DNA of 64,000 nt from Pseudomonadales bacterium. GTDB taxonomy: Bacteria > Pseudomonadota > Gammaproteobacteria > Pseudomonadales > DT-91. Below the pieces are notes generated by a model. It saw only the letters and a list, made by a program, of their open reading frames with translations, did not search any database and was not told where the DNA came from. The stretch lies in assembly GCA_013215055.1 (NCBI GenBank), contig JABSRQ010000009.1, positions 1-64,000 of the forward strand. Direction: 5' to 3'. Numbering within the stretch: position 1 is the stretch's first letter; every line of letters begins with the position of its first letter. Below are positions 28,101 to 36,100 of the stretch, piece after piece. The position numbers and the translations under genes were made by a program.

Positions 28101-28774
28101 GCGATTTAGCCAGACGCTTGGCCAGTGGCGACATTGAATATCTTGGCCGCATAGACCATCAGGTGAAAATTCGTGGTTACCGGATTGAATTAGGTGAAAT
28201 TGAATCTGCGTTAAGCCAGCAAGATAAGATTAAAGAAAGCATTGTTTTAGCACGCGAAGAAGAAGCCGGACAAAAACGCCTGGTCGCCTATTTGCTGGTA
28301 GAAGACGAGACGGCCATGGAACTGGATGATATTCGCCGCGAGTTAAGAACCCTGCTACCTGAATATATGATACCGGCGGCATTTGTTACGCTGACACAGT
28401 GGCCGCTTACCGCCAATGGTAAAGTGGACAAGATGCGTTTGCCGGCGCCACAAAGCAATCATTTCTCATCTAAAGAATATATCGCACCACGCAATGATTC
28501 CGAACAAAGCATCTGCCTGATCTGGTCTGAGGTATTAGACATAGAAAAAGTCGGTATTCATGATAATTTCTTTGAACTGGGAGGTCATTCCCTGTTAGCG
28601 ACCCAGGTTGCCTCACGTATACGTGCAGCCTTGCACTGTACGCTGGAGCTGAAATCGATCTTTGAAAATCCCACGCCCGCCGAATTGGCCTTGGTGATTA
28701 TTGAAGAAGAAATTGGCGCGTTGGATTTAGACGACGACGATTTATTAGCACTATTAAGTGAACTGGAAGACTAG
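22160..28774 (+). CDS. NRPS1: TubC dock - C(starter) - A - PCP - C - A(Thr) - PCP
   Basis: I use ATG 22160 (MNTAELKDFL, 2204 residues), where TubC-type docking domains normally begin, instead of the TTG at 22136. Domains: TubC dock 1-55 (GVELWLENGQLRFRG); C1 60-500 with HHIIADFWA, the Phe variant typical of starter C domains that accept fatty acyl groups; A1 520-1020; PCP1 near 1030-1095 (FFELGGHSLLA); C2 1115-1550 with canonical HHIISDGW; A2 1580-2090; PCP2 2105-2175. A2 has the ten-residue code DFWNIGMVHK, the exact threonine code. A1 reads D-A-I-(V/T)-L-G-I-T-V-K, a hydrophobic pocket that I cannot assign. The tail DLDDDDLLALLSELED is a helix-type donor docking motif, different from the FAAL tail. 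There is no epimerisation domain. Confidence 0.93.
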   Translation: MNTAELKDFLHNLWIQGVELWLENGQLRFRGSKSVMDSATLATLKQHKQATIALLEAAPKAYSGFALSHGQQAIHLMQHMAPDSHAYNQVCFVKLQTNLKPKTLKNAVADLIDHQPSLQTGLSRDDGQVKQLAKFSVNDIFNCEEQTLSTEDEIQQWLDNKANTPFMLEQDALIRITLLNNSNDNYLLIVAHHIIADFWAMDLIIKELQSFYQAQVSGQAAPLNKLTKNFKDYVLSERQWLNSEAGLAAKDYWHSQLTPLPNTLELPTDFIRPARQSYQGREYPFTLDKTLTQTLKQQAKKHQVTPFVWVLSAYQTLLHRYTGERHITVGSPVAGRLQSEMQKIAGHFTNPVTLNHHFSAEQRFVDLLGSNKPQLLNALKHQLYPFQCLIEELQPQRDANSSPIFQVAISWNQLEDTDHTENGLIEEVKTLEQRGAIYDLVLTCFDKGDEIGFSWRYNRDLFKEETIKRLCQHLNNILSQSCEKPQQLIQDFDFRTAAEIELVKNINKTAAPLPKDVNLAKIFQQIAQQQPQLAAFSRDDGIQTHTTSYQELDQYSNQLANHLSATGINPGQTLALCMNRSLDMLACILACLKMGCIYIPIDPIYPKERIGQILQQSGAGTVISHSRDARKIRFVSDKNVLEIDQQQELIRDLSTDFPLYKHGDVAEDTIACILFTSGSTGTPKGVQIPHRAIKRLAINNGFFEVEPGDTFCYVSNVSFDATNIEIWGSLLNGGNLLYVATDTILDPHAFADFIVKHKPHASVITTALFNVLINYKADIFKGFKSILVGGEALDVNLMRQCCENGKPKNLVNIYGPTENGTVSTVFEMADLQADDISVPIGRPNNNSQVYIHDNVGNQCPVGIIGELVVGGEGVATGYLNQTQLSHERFSDDFYRGKGLLYATGDMGFLREDGQIIYTGRKDDQVKVRGYRIELGEIEQQLSQHERIANCSVIAVKSTSGSSHLAAYYTSTETVSPAEIKQYLKQQLPDFMVPSALMQLDKLPINANGKVDKKHLPDISFERHHDYIAPRDTTEIAIADIWMQQLGITQLGIHDNFFELGGHSLLAVNTASEMKTQLQLDVNMRLIFENPSIAELSTALNQENQQQLPAITAYTATQEPIQAAMAQQRLWFLQQLNPTSCAYNMPVAIRLNMPFKASVMELMLKQLIIRHQSLRTSFTDDNGIAYLSINSCDDWSLPTLDFSQLNKDEAEAQAQIQINQLACHAFDLSQGPLIKAVMIHLSADEHILALCLHHIISDGWSVEVLLAELGQLWTRISAQLNTPQNKPLILPELPAHSVQYTDYSLWQRQWLQGEVLDEQLNYWKNKLAGAPALLNLPTDKTRPAQLSNEGGVYTFTIETRLLNQLRQLSQDNSATLFMTMLAAYSLLLARYTQQSDICVGFPISGRNQHEVEPLIGLFVNNLVARTDLSQNPTVNQYIQQVRQTTIEAYAHQDAPFDRIIDALKLERSLSYTPLLQASFALENQSIEDKIEAALGQHAKLEPLDWNIAKYDINLSCFDRGDEIQANLEYSSDLYHHDTIKRMADHFLRLLQKMVKNADLPVNELRLLTFDERRIMIEQWQQQASHNKLTINCVNRFEIQAAKFSHNTAITFEQQVMDYQTLNLKANQLAHYLCANGIQAGDYIGLYLERSCELIIAILAILKTGAAYIPLDPHAPKDRINFILKDANVKHVISSQNLAEDIEVKNIFAVDKLQSTLASLPTDNLNIYIPNDSIAYIIYTSGTTGKPKGCLVSHANLARLFTATDKQFNFTEDDVWTLFHSYAFDFSVWEIWGALLYGGKLSIIPQWMTRVPDAFYQHLIDEKVTILNQTPSAFSQLISIDAQSESKLLSLRKVIFGGEALDFNALQQWISKHTLEDIMLINMYGITETTVHVSYHEISHEDIQRGRSIIGKPLNDLLIHILDSHGQLAPTGILGEMFISGAGVTQGYLNREELTRERFLDNPFIQDIPVEAATAHKRMYRSGDLARRLASGDIEYLGRIDHQVKIRGYRIELGEIESALSQQDKIKESIVLAREEEAGQKRLVAYLLVEDETAMELDDIRRELRTLLPEYMIPAAFVTLTQWPLTANGKVDKMRLPAPQSNHFSSKEYIAPRNDSEQSICLIWSEVLDIEKVGIHDNFFELGGHSLLATQVASRIRAALHCTLELKSIFENPTPAELALVIIEEEIGALDLDDDDLLALLSELED

Positions 28775-29143
28775 CGGGCTATTGCACCTTTAAAACAACG
28801 CTGACCAATTCATCTACATCGGCACGGTTAATTAGGCGATAGTATTAACATCTTTTGCCACGGCGGTTTCAATACCTAGGCAAAAGCAATATACAAAACC
28901 ATGCTTAACAGGTTTATATTGACGGTTTTAAAGAAAAGAGACATATCGCACCACGCTCTAGAAGAAACAAATCCTTTCAAAGTGTGGACGCCCCCCCTAT
29001 TCGACGACTCAGCATAGGCAAATTCATCAAACAAGCAGCCAGGGCTTAAGAAAAAACGCTAGATGTTAACCACTACAAACTTTTATTCCTGATTTTATGC
29101 TCTACTAGACCTACAAAAAGACTATCACTATCTAGGATTACCC
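28775..29143 (+). other. Gap with a possible gene remnant between NRPS1 and the Ala-rich lipoprotein
   Basis: 369 bases without an intact gene. A plus-strand frame at 28909-29049 without a start codon encodes a protein-like basic string (RHIAPRSRRNKSF, later IRRLSIGKFIKQAARA) that may be the end of a decayed gene. The promoter of the small lipoprotein should lie in 29050-29140. Confidence 0.3.
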
Positions 29144-29443
29144 ATGAAAAAAGCACTTTTATTTTCAGCCATGATTTTATCGCTTGCAGCCTGTAAAGAA
29201 GAAGGCCAAGCAACTGCAGCTGTTGAAGCTGTAACCCCAGCGACTGAAGTTGCGGCTGAAGCAAAAGCTGCTGCCGTAGAAGCGACTCAAGAAGTTGCTG
29301 CAACTGCCGAAGCGGCAGCTGTGGAAGTTAAACAAACCGTAGAAGCTGCTGAAGTTGCCGTGACTGAAGCTGCAGCCGAAGTCACTGAAACAGCTAAAGC
29401 TGAAGCCGCTGCCTCGCTAGATGCGATTAAAGGCAAACTGTAA
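29144..29443 (+). CDS. Small alanine-rich lipoprotein
   Basis: A 99-residue protein with a lipoprotein signal (MKKALLFSAMILSLAAC, Cys17). The mature part is almost only Ala, Glu, Val, Thr and Lys in heptad/11-mer-like repeats (VEA-x-x-EVAAxAEAAAVE), predicting one long amphipathic helix like apolipoprotein- or LEA-type helices. AGGA lies about 7 bases before the ATG. It has its own strong terminator (29484-29510) and sits between NRPS1 and NRPS2. It may be unrelated to the lipopeptide; alternatively a helical surface lipoprotein could bind or shield membranes from an amphipathic product. Function unknown. Confidence 0.75.
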   Translation: MKKALLFSAMILSLAACKEEGQATAAVEAVTPATEVAAEAKAAAVEATQEVAATAEAAAVEVKQTVEAAEVAVTEAAAEVTETAKAEAAASLDAIKGKL

Positions 29444-29483
29444 GCATTTTTTAGCGCCTGAGTTTATTCTCAAGTGTCATGCT

Positions 29484-29510
29484 TAAAAAAAGTCCTTCGG
29501 GGCTTTTTTT
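29484..29510. terminator. UUCG-loop bidirectional terminator
   Basis: AAAAAAAGTCC-TTCG-GGGCTTTTTTT forms a stable tetraloop hairpin with A and T tracts on both sides, 40 bases after the Ala-rich lipoprotein stop. Confidence 0.9.
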
Positions 29511-29749
29511 ATGTCTATAAATCGGTAAAAAGTCTCATTTATCCCGCTTAATGGCTGCATTATTTATTATTGACTGCAGATGAAGTACACTAGGTTTGCA
29601 AAATTATTTCCAAATTGTCTATTTTTGTCTAACAATAATAAAACCATGTTCTGAGAAACATGGCTGAAAACGTGAGTTGTATCAGTTTCAGGGAACTTGG
29701 GTGGTATCACATCATCCAATGAAACAGTTTTCACGACTAAGGTCATACC
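29511..29749 (+). promoter_or_regulatory. Leader and promoter region of NRPS2-NRPS3
   Basis: After the terminator, 240 bases lead to NRPS2, so NRPS2-NRPS3 need their own promoter here. It includes a perfect inverted repeat CCATGTT-N6-AACATGG (29644-29663). AAGG lies 9 bases before the NRPS2 ATG. I cannot assign promoter boxes. Confidence 0.4.
29644..29663. repeat. Inverted repeat in the NRPS2 leader
   Basis: CCATGTT and AACATGG are perfect 7-base complements around a 6-base loop, about 90 bases upstream of the NRPS2 start. It could be an operator or an RNA hairpin; there is no T-run after it. Confidence 0.4.
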
Positions 29750-32700
29750 ATGAGCAAACCGGATGATGCATTACTTGCCAAGTTGAGCAAACTTTCGCCT
29801 GCACAGCGAGAGGCTCTTTTGCAAAAGCTGCAACAGAAAAAAAACCGGAAACCACCATCCCTGCGTGAGTTGCCAATTGCCGTGCAAGCACGTGAATCTG
29901 AAGACTTTCCCTTGTCTTTTGCCCAACAACGCCTGTGGTTTTTAGAGCAGCTAAACCCCGGCCAAGCGACCTATAATATTGCTGCGGCACTGCGCTTAAG
30001 CGGCAACTTAAAACCCGAACTATTACAGCAAACCTTTAAACGTATTATCCAACGCCATGAAAGTTTAAGAACCGTTTTTATCAACACCCCAGAAGGCGCA
30101 CGCCAGAAGGTGCTGGATAAATTAGATTGGCTTTTAGATTTCACAGATTTAACCGTAGCCACAGCCGATACAGACGAGAGCACTAGCTGGATTAATGAGG
30201 AAGCCAATGAAGGTTTTGACCTCGAAAAAGGTCCACTCTTTAGAGCGAAGTTGCTGAAAATCAGCGCCAGTGAATACACGTTAACCATTGTTATGCATCA
30301 TATTATTTCAGATGCATGGTCATCCCAAATTTTATTGGCTGAAGTCTCCAAGTTTTATACCGCAGCCTATCAAGGCACCGCCATCGTGATGCCTAAGCCA
30401 CAGATTCAATATATCGACTACAGCCAATGGCAACGCCAACATTTAGCCGGTGATATCGCCGACAAACAATTAAACTACTGGACCACACAATTAGAAGGCT
30501 GTAGTAATCTGCATTTAGCCTCCGATAAACCCAGGCCTACACTGATCAGCTACAACGGCGCATCCATTCGCCAAACCGTTGCCCCTGAGGATGTAACTCG
30601 CTTAAAAAGCCTATGCCAACAACAAGGCAGCACCGTCTATATTGCGTTGATGGCTCTATTCCAAACCTTGATTTATCGCCATACCGAGCAACGGGACTTT
30701 TGCATAGGCACCCCCGTGGCAGGCAGAAACCATGCTGATTTAGAACCGCTGATCGGTTTCTTTGTTAACTCACTGGCAATTCGTAATGATGCCAATGGCG
30801 AAGAAAGTTTTCAGAGTTTATTAACTAAGGTTAAAAACACCACGCTGGATGCCCAGGCCCACCAGGATATTCCTTTTGAGCAGTTAGTCGATAAAATCAG
30901 CCCCGAGCGTGATGGCAGTTATAGCCCTATTTTTCAGATATTCTTCAGCTATAACCCAGGAAATGCGGATCAGCAATTACATTTACCCGAAGTTAAAACG
31001 CGCTTTATTACCGCCGACACCGATACCGCCAAGTTTGATTTAAGTCTGGTTATCAGCGATAAGATCATCAACGATGAAGAGGCCTTAAGCTGTCACTTTG
31101 AATACAATACCGATTTATTTGAAGCGGCACAGATTCAGCGCCTGTCACAGCATTTTTGCCGACTATTACAGCAGGCCTGTCAAAAATCCCAGGCTCCTCT
31201 GCATGTTTTGAAGATGTTAAGCGATGAAGAAACAACAAATCTGGCGACATTAAGCCAGGCAGCAGCTGCCAAAAAACCTGAACAGATACTGGATATCGCC
31301 AGCTTAATCGCCCAACAGGTGCTTAAAACCCCCAATAACATCGCCATACAACAGGGTGACCTGCAGCTGACATTCAGCGAGCTGGACCATAAAGCCAATC
31401 AGCTAAGCCATTACCTGCTTGCTCAAGGTGTGCAATGCGGTGACTTTATTGGCCTGTGCTTCCCTCCCAGCGCCGATTTAATGATTGCCCTATTAGCCAG
31501 CTTAAAAGTGGGAGCTACCTATGTGCCTATGGACCCGTCCTATCCTGCCGATAGGCTCAGCTATATGGCTGAACACGCACAATTAAAGCTGCTATTAACG
31601 GCCCAACGCATAGATACCGCCGCCATCAATATCGCCAATAAGGTGAATATTGATCAGATGGATTTAAACAGCTATAGCAATGAGGCACTTAATCTCGACA
31701 TTGATATACAGCAGACTCTCTACGTTATTTACACCTCCGGCTCTACCGGTCTGCCTAAGGCTGCGATGGTTAGCCACGAAAATGAAAACAATTTATTACA
31801 CTGGTATGCAGAACATTTTCACTGCAGCGAAGCTGACAAACTACTGGTTTTCTCGGCTATTGGTTTTGATTTAACCCAAAAGAACCTGCTGATGCCGTTA
31901 TGTGTAGGCGCGCAGCTGCATTTCAGCGAACAGGAGTTTTATGATCCAGAGCTGATATTAACCACCATTGCCGAGAGTGCTATTACTTGGATTAACTGTG
32001 CCCCGTCGGCCTTTTATCCCATCAATGATGCCTGCACCGATTTCAGCCAGCTGCAAAGCCTGAAAAAGTTATTTTTTGGTGGCGAAGCTATTCAGTTAAA
32101 AAATATGAATAACTGGATACATTCACCGTATTTCCATGCCGAACTCTGCAATATGTATGGGCCAACCGAATGCACCGATATTGCAACCTCTTACACATTA
32201 AATACCCAGCAAAGTAATAGCAGCATTCCAATTGGCCGCCCCTGCGCCAATGTCGACCTCTATATTCTCGACAGCTATTTAAATACCCTGCCACAAGGGG
32301 CTATTGGTGAGTTGTTTATTGGTGGTGCCGGTGTAGGTCAGGGCTATTTAAGTAACCCCGCCATCACCGCCGAACGTTTTATTCAAAACCCTGATGCCTC
32401 TAATGATATCTTATATAAAACCGGTGATTTAGTGCGCTTAATGGAATCCGGTCAGATTGAATTTATCGCCCGCTGCGATGATCAAATCAAAATCCGTGGC
32501 TTTAGAATTGAGCTGGGTGAAATTGAACATCAACTACGCCAGATTCACGATATTCAAGACGCGGTTGTCTGCACCCGGGAAATTTCCGGACAAACCCAGT
32601 TATTGGCGTTTTTACAATCACCGCAGCCGTTAAAAGAACAGCATTTTTATAAACACAGCTTGAATCAGCACCTGCCCGACTATATGGTGCCTATAGCATA

Positions 32701-33103
32701 TTTTCCTATAGACGAAATCCCATTATCCGCCAACGGAAAAATCGCCAGAAATAAACTGCCCGCTGTTGATTTAAGCCAGCTGAAACAGGCAGAATATATA
32801 GCACCCAGAAACACCGATGAAGCCGACCTCGCCATGATCTGGCAACATTTACTCGGCATAGACGATATCGGTGTTAGAGACAACTTTTTTGAATTAGGTG
32901 GCCACTCATTACTGGCCACGCAAATGCTTACACGCATCCGCGACAGCTTCGAGGTTGATTTGCCTTTACGCACGATCTTCGAAGTCAGCACCATTGAAGG
33001 ATTGGTTGAAATCATTGCAGCGATGAAACCGCACTCCATGGACAATGAAGCCGACTTATACGGCGATGATGACGAAGAGGCATTTGAAGAAGGAATTTTA
33101 TGA
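29750..33103 (+). CDS. NRPS2: helical dock - C - A - PCP
   Basis: A 1117-residue single-module NRPS. Residues 1-45 are a charged helical N-terminus (LSPAQREALLQKLQQKK) instead of a TubC fold. The C domain, 50-480, has HHIISDAW (Ala for the usual Gly). The A domain, 500-1010, has TSGSTGLPKA, with Ala replacing the last Gly of the usual motif. Its pocket reads D-L-K-N-F-G-M-D-I-K from FDLTQKN, NCAPSAFYP, FFGGEA and NMYGPTECTDI. This closely matches the two NRPS3 pockets. The PCP is near 1030-1095 (FFELGGHSLLA). The acidic tail ends EEAFEEGIL, similar to the FAAL tail and suited to the TubC dock of NRPS3. Its stop overlaps the NRPS3 start (ATGA), so the two are coupled. Confidence 0.93.
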   Translation: MSKPDDALLAKLSKLSPAQREALLQKLQQKKNRKPPSLRELPIAVQARESEDFPLSFAQQRLWFLEQLNPGQATYNIAAALRLSGNLKPELLQQTFKRIIQRHESLRTVFINTPEGARQKVLDKLDWLLDFTDLTVATADTDESTSWINEEANEGFDLEKGPLFRAKLLKISASEYTLTIVMHHIISDAWSSQILLAEVSKFYTAAYQGTAIVMPKPQIQYIDYSQWQRQHLAGDIADKQLNYWTTQLEGCSNLHLASDKPRPTLISYNGASIRQTVAPEDVTRLKSLCQQQGSTVYIALMALFQTLIYRHTEQRDFCIGTPVAGRNHADLEPLIGFFVNSLAIRNDANGEESFQSLLTKVKNTTLDAQAHQDIPFEQLVDKISPERDGSYSPIFQIFFSYNPGNADQQLHLPEVKTRFITADTDTAKFDLSLVISDKIINDEEALSCHFEYNTDLFEAAQIQRLSQHFCRLLQQACQKSQAPLHVLKMLSDEETTNLATLSQAAAAKKPEQILDIASLIAQQVLKTPNNIAIQQGDLQLTFSELDHKANQLSHYLLAQGVQCGDFIGLCFPPSADLMIALLASLKVGATYVPMDPSYPADRLSYMAEHAQLKLLLTAQRIDTAAINIANKVNIDQMDLNSYSNEALNLDIDIQQTLYVIYTSGSTGLPKAAMVSHENENNLLHWYAEHFHCSEADKLLVFSAIGFDLTQKNLLMPLCVGAQLHFSEQEFYDPELILTTIAESAITWINCAPSAFYPINDACTDFSQLQSLKKLFFGGEAIQLKNMNNWIHSPYFHAELCNMYGPTECTDIATSYTLNTQQSNSSIPIGRPCANVDLYILDSYLNTLPQGAIGELFIGGAGVGQGYLSNPAITAERFIQNPDASNDILYKTGDLVRLMESGQIEFIARCDDQIKIRGFRIELGEIEHQLRQIHDIQDAVVCTREISGQTQLLAFLQSPQPLKEQHFYKHSLNQHLPDYMVPIAYFPIDEIPLSANGKIARNKLPAVDLSQLKQAEYIAPRNTDEADLAMIWQHLLGIDDIGVRDNFFELGGHSLLATQMLTRIRDSFEVDLPLRTIFEVSTIEGLVEIIAAMKPHSMDNEADLYGDDDEEAFEEGIL

Positions 33104-36100
33104 CAGCGGCACAGCTTATTGGCAAACTCGGCGCAGCCGGTATTAAACTTTGGCTAGATGAAGAAAAGCAACTACGCTTTAAGGCTCCAAAAGGTGCTTT
33201 AACTGCCATCTTAAAAGACCAACTGATCGCCAATAAACCCGCGGTCATTGCCTTTCTCGCCGATGCCAAAGGCAAAAAACTCAGTGATACCATCCCCCGC
33301 TTAAACCGCGATAAAGATCAGGAATACAGCCTCTCTTTTGCCCAGCAACGATTCTGGTTTTTAGATCGATTGGAACCTGGCAACCCGTCTTTACATATTC
33401 CCGCCGCGATTCATATCAAGGGTGCGCTTGATATCAAACTCATGCGTAAATCCTTTGATATTTTAGCCGAACGTCATGAATCCCTGCGTAGCTATTTTGT
33501 TATTGATGAACAGCAGCAGGTGTTGCAAAAAATAGATACCAAAATCCAATGGCAATTAGAAGAGAATTACGACCTTAGCCATTTAAGTCAAAAAGACGCG
33601 GATGAACGTATTCAGGAAATCATGTTGGAAGAGGCTCTGAGACCCTTTGATTTAAATAAAGTGGGTAACGGTAAATGCCGATTCTTAAGAACCCGCCTGG
33701 CCAGATTAAGCCCATTAAGCGATAACGGCACACTCAACAGCGAAACTATATTGTTTATCAATATGCATCATATTATCGCCGACGGCTGGTCCATCAGCGT
33801 ACTTATTCATGAACTCAGTGTTATTTATGCAGCCCTTAAAAAACAGAAAAATCACGGCTTAGCCCCGCTGGACATTCAATACGTAGACTTCGCCCAATGG
33901 CAGCGCAAGTGGATGCAAAGTGAACATATGCAGACCCAGCTGGATTACTGGAAGACAGAATTAGATTCAGTACCGGTATTGGAGTTACCCAGTGATTTTA
34001 TACGCCCTAAGCAGACCACTCATCACGGCAGTAATATTCATTTTACTATCGATGCAGCAACTTCAGCGGCGATAAAAAATCTGGCCCAGCAGCAAAAAAG
34101 TTCTTTATTCAGCACCTTGTTATCGGCCTTTAATATTTTATTATTTCGCCATACCGGCCAAAGCGATTTCGCCGTAGGTACACCGGTAGCCGGCAGAAAC
34201 CGTCAGGATATAGAAAAAATCATTGGCTGTTTTATTAATTTACTGGCGCTAAGAACCCAAATAGACAGCCAACTAAGCTTTAACAACTATTTAGCTTGTG
34301 TGCAGAAAAAACTGCTTTGCGCCTTTGATCATCAAGACCTGCCTTTTGAACGTATTGCCGATGAATTCAGCGCCAACCGCAGCCTGGCGCACAGCCCACT
34401 ATTTCAGGTGATGTTTACCATGCAAGCGGGGGCCGATATCAGTTTGAATATGGAGAACCTACAGCTTAAATTCTTGCCACAAACATCGCATACCGCCAAG
34501 TATGATTTACAGCTGCATATTGATGAATCGGGTGAAAGTTTAGCCTGTGATATCGAATTTAATACCGACCTTTTCACAGAAGATTATATTCAGGATCTAG
34601 GCCGCCACTTTACCCATTTATTAAAAAGCATTTCCAGCAACCCGGAACAATCGATTGCGTTATTGGACATTCTCGATCAACAAGATATAGCCTTATTACA
34701 GCTAGAAAGTCCTGATTCCCAAACAGATAAAGATCCAACCAATCTGCTTGAGCGACTGCAATTACGTTTGGATAAAACACCCACAGGCACCGCGGTGAGT
34801 TGTGGAGAAAAAAGTTTAAGTTTTGAGCAACTTCATCACCAGAGTGATCAACTGGCACAGCAGCTAAAAAATCTGGGCATTCGTCATCACGATAGAGTCG
34901 GCTTTTGTCTGCCTGCGGATATCCCCAGCATCATCAGCCTATTGGCCATCATCAAATGTGGCGCGGCCTATGTACCTATGGATGCCAATTATCCCGATGA
35001 TAGGCTGCAGCATATGATGAATAACGCCGAGTTGGCCTGCGTTATCACCGACACTGACAATGCAGCGATATTCGACAACGCAAAACAACTCATTCTATTA
35101 GATAAGATTGATTTAACAACGCCGATGCCTGCAACTCAAAGTCGTCATGCGATAGCAACCGCGATTGATGAAAAAGCCGCGCTCTATCTTATTTTTACCT
35201 CAGGCTCTACCGGCACCCCCAAAGCCGCCGCAGTAAGCTATGCCAATGAAATTAATTTATTAAACTGGTATGCACCACACTATGGTATGACCAGTGATGA
35301 CAAGGTATTAATTATCTCGTCACTGAGTTTTGATTTAACCCAGAAAAACATTCTGGCGGCATTAATCAGCGGCGCTGAAATTGTTTTTAGCCCAGCTAAA
35401 AATTATGACCCACAAGTCATTTGTAAAACCATATATGAAAAACAAGTCAGCTTTATTAACTGTGCACCTTCGGCATTTTATCCGCTGCTGGAAAACTGCC
35501 AGCGTATCGATAGATTAAAATATCTGCGCAGCAGCAAACATATTTTATTAGGGGGTGAGGCGATAGATTTAGAAAAATTCTCACCGTGGATTCACAGCTC
35601 ACATTTTAATGCGCAAATAAGCAATATGTATGGGCCAACCGAATGCACCGATATCACCTGTACCTATACGTTGGATAACGCCAAACAATGGCTGAAATCG
35701 AACAAGCCTTTGCCCATAGGCCAGGTGATTCCCGGGGTTAATATTCGAGTATTAGATGCCCAACTGCAGCCTGTGCCTATAGGCAGCAGCGGGGAGTTAT
35801 ATATCGCCGGTAAAAGTGTCGGGCTGGGCTATTTCCAACAAGATGCCTTAAACCAAGAAAGCTTTATTCACGACCCTTTTGGCACCGATGTCGACGCCAA
35901 GATGTATCGAACCCATGATGTGGTACGCCAATATAAAACGGATACAGGCCTGCAGTTAGAGTTTATTTCTCGCAGCGACGATCAAATAAAAATCCGGGGT
36001 TTCCGGGTGGAGCTGGGTGAAATTAGCGCCCAAATCAATCAATATCAAGGCATACTTGAGAGCCGGGTTTTTGCCGATAAAGACAGCCAGGGTAATCAAC

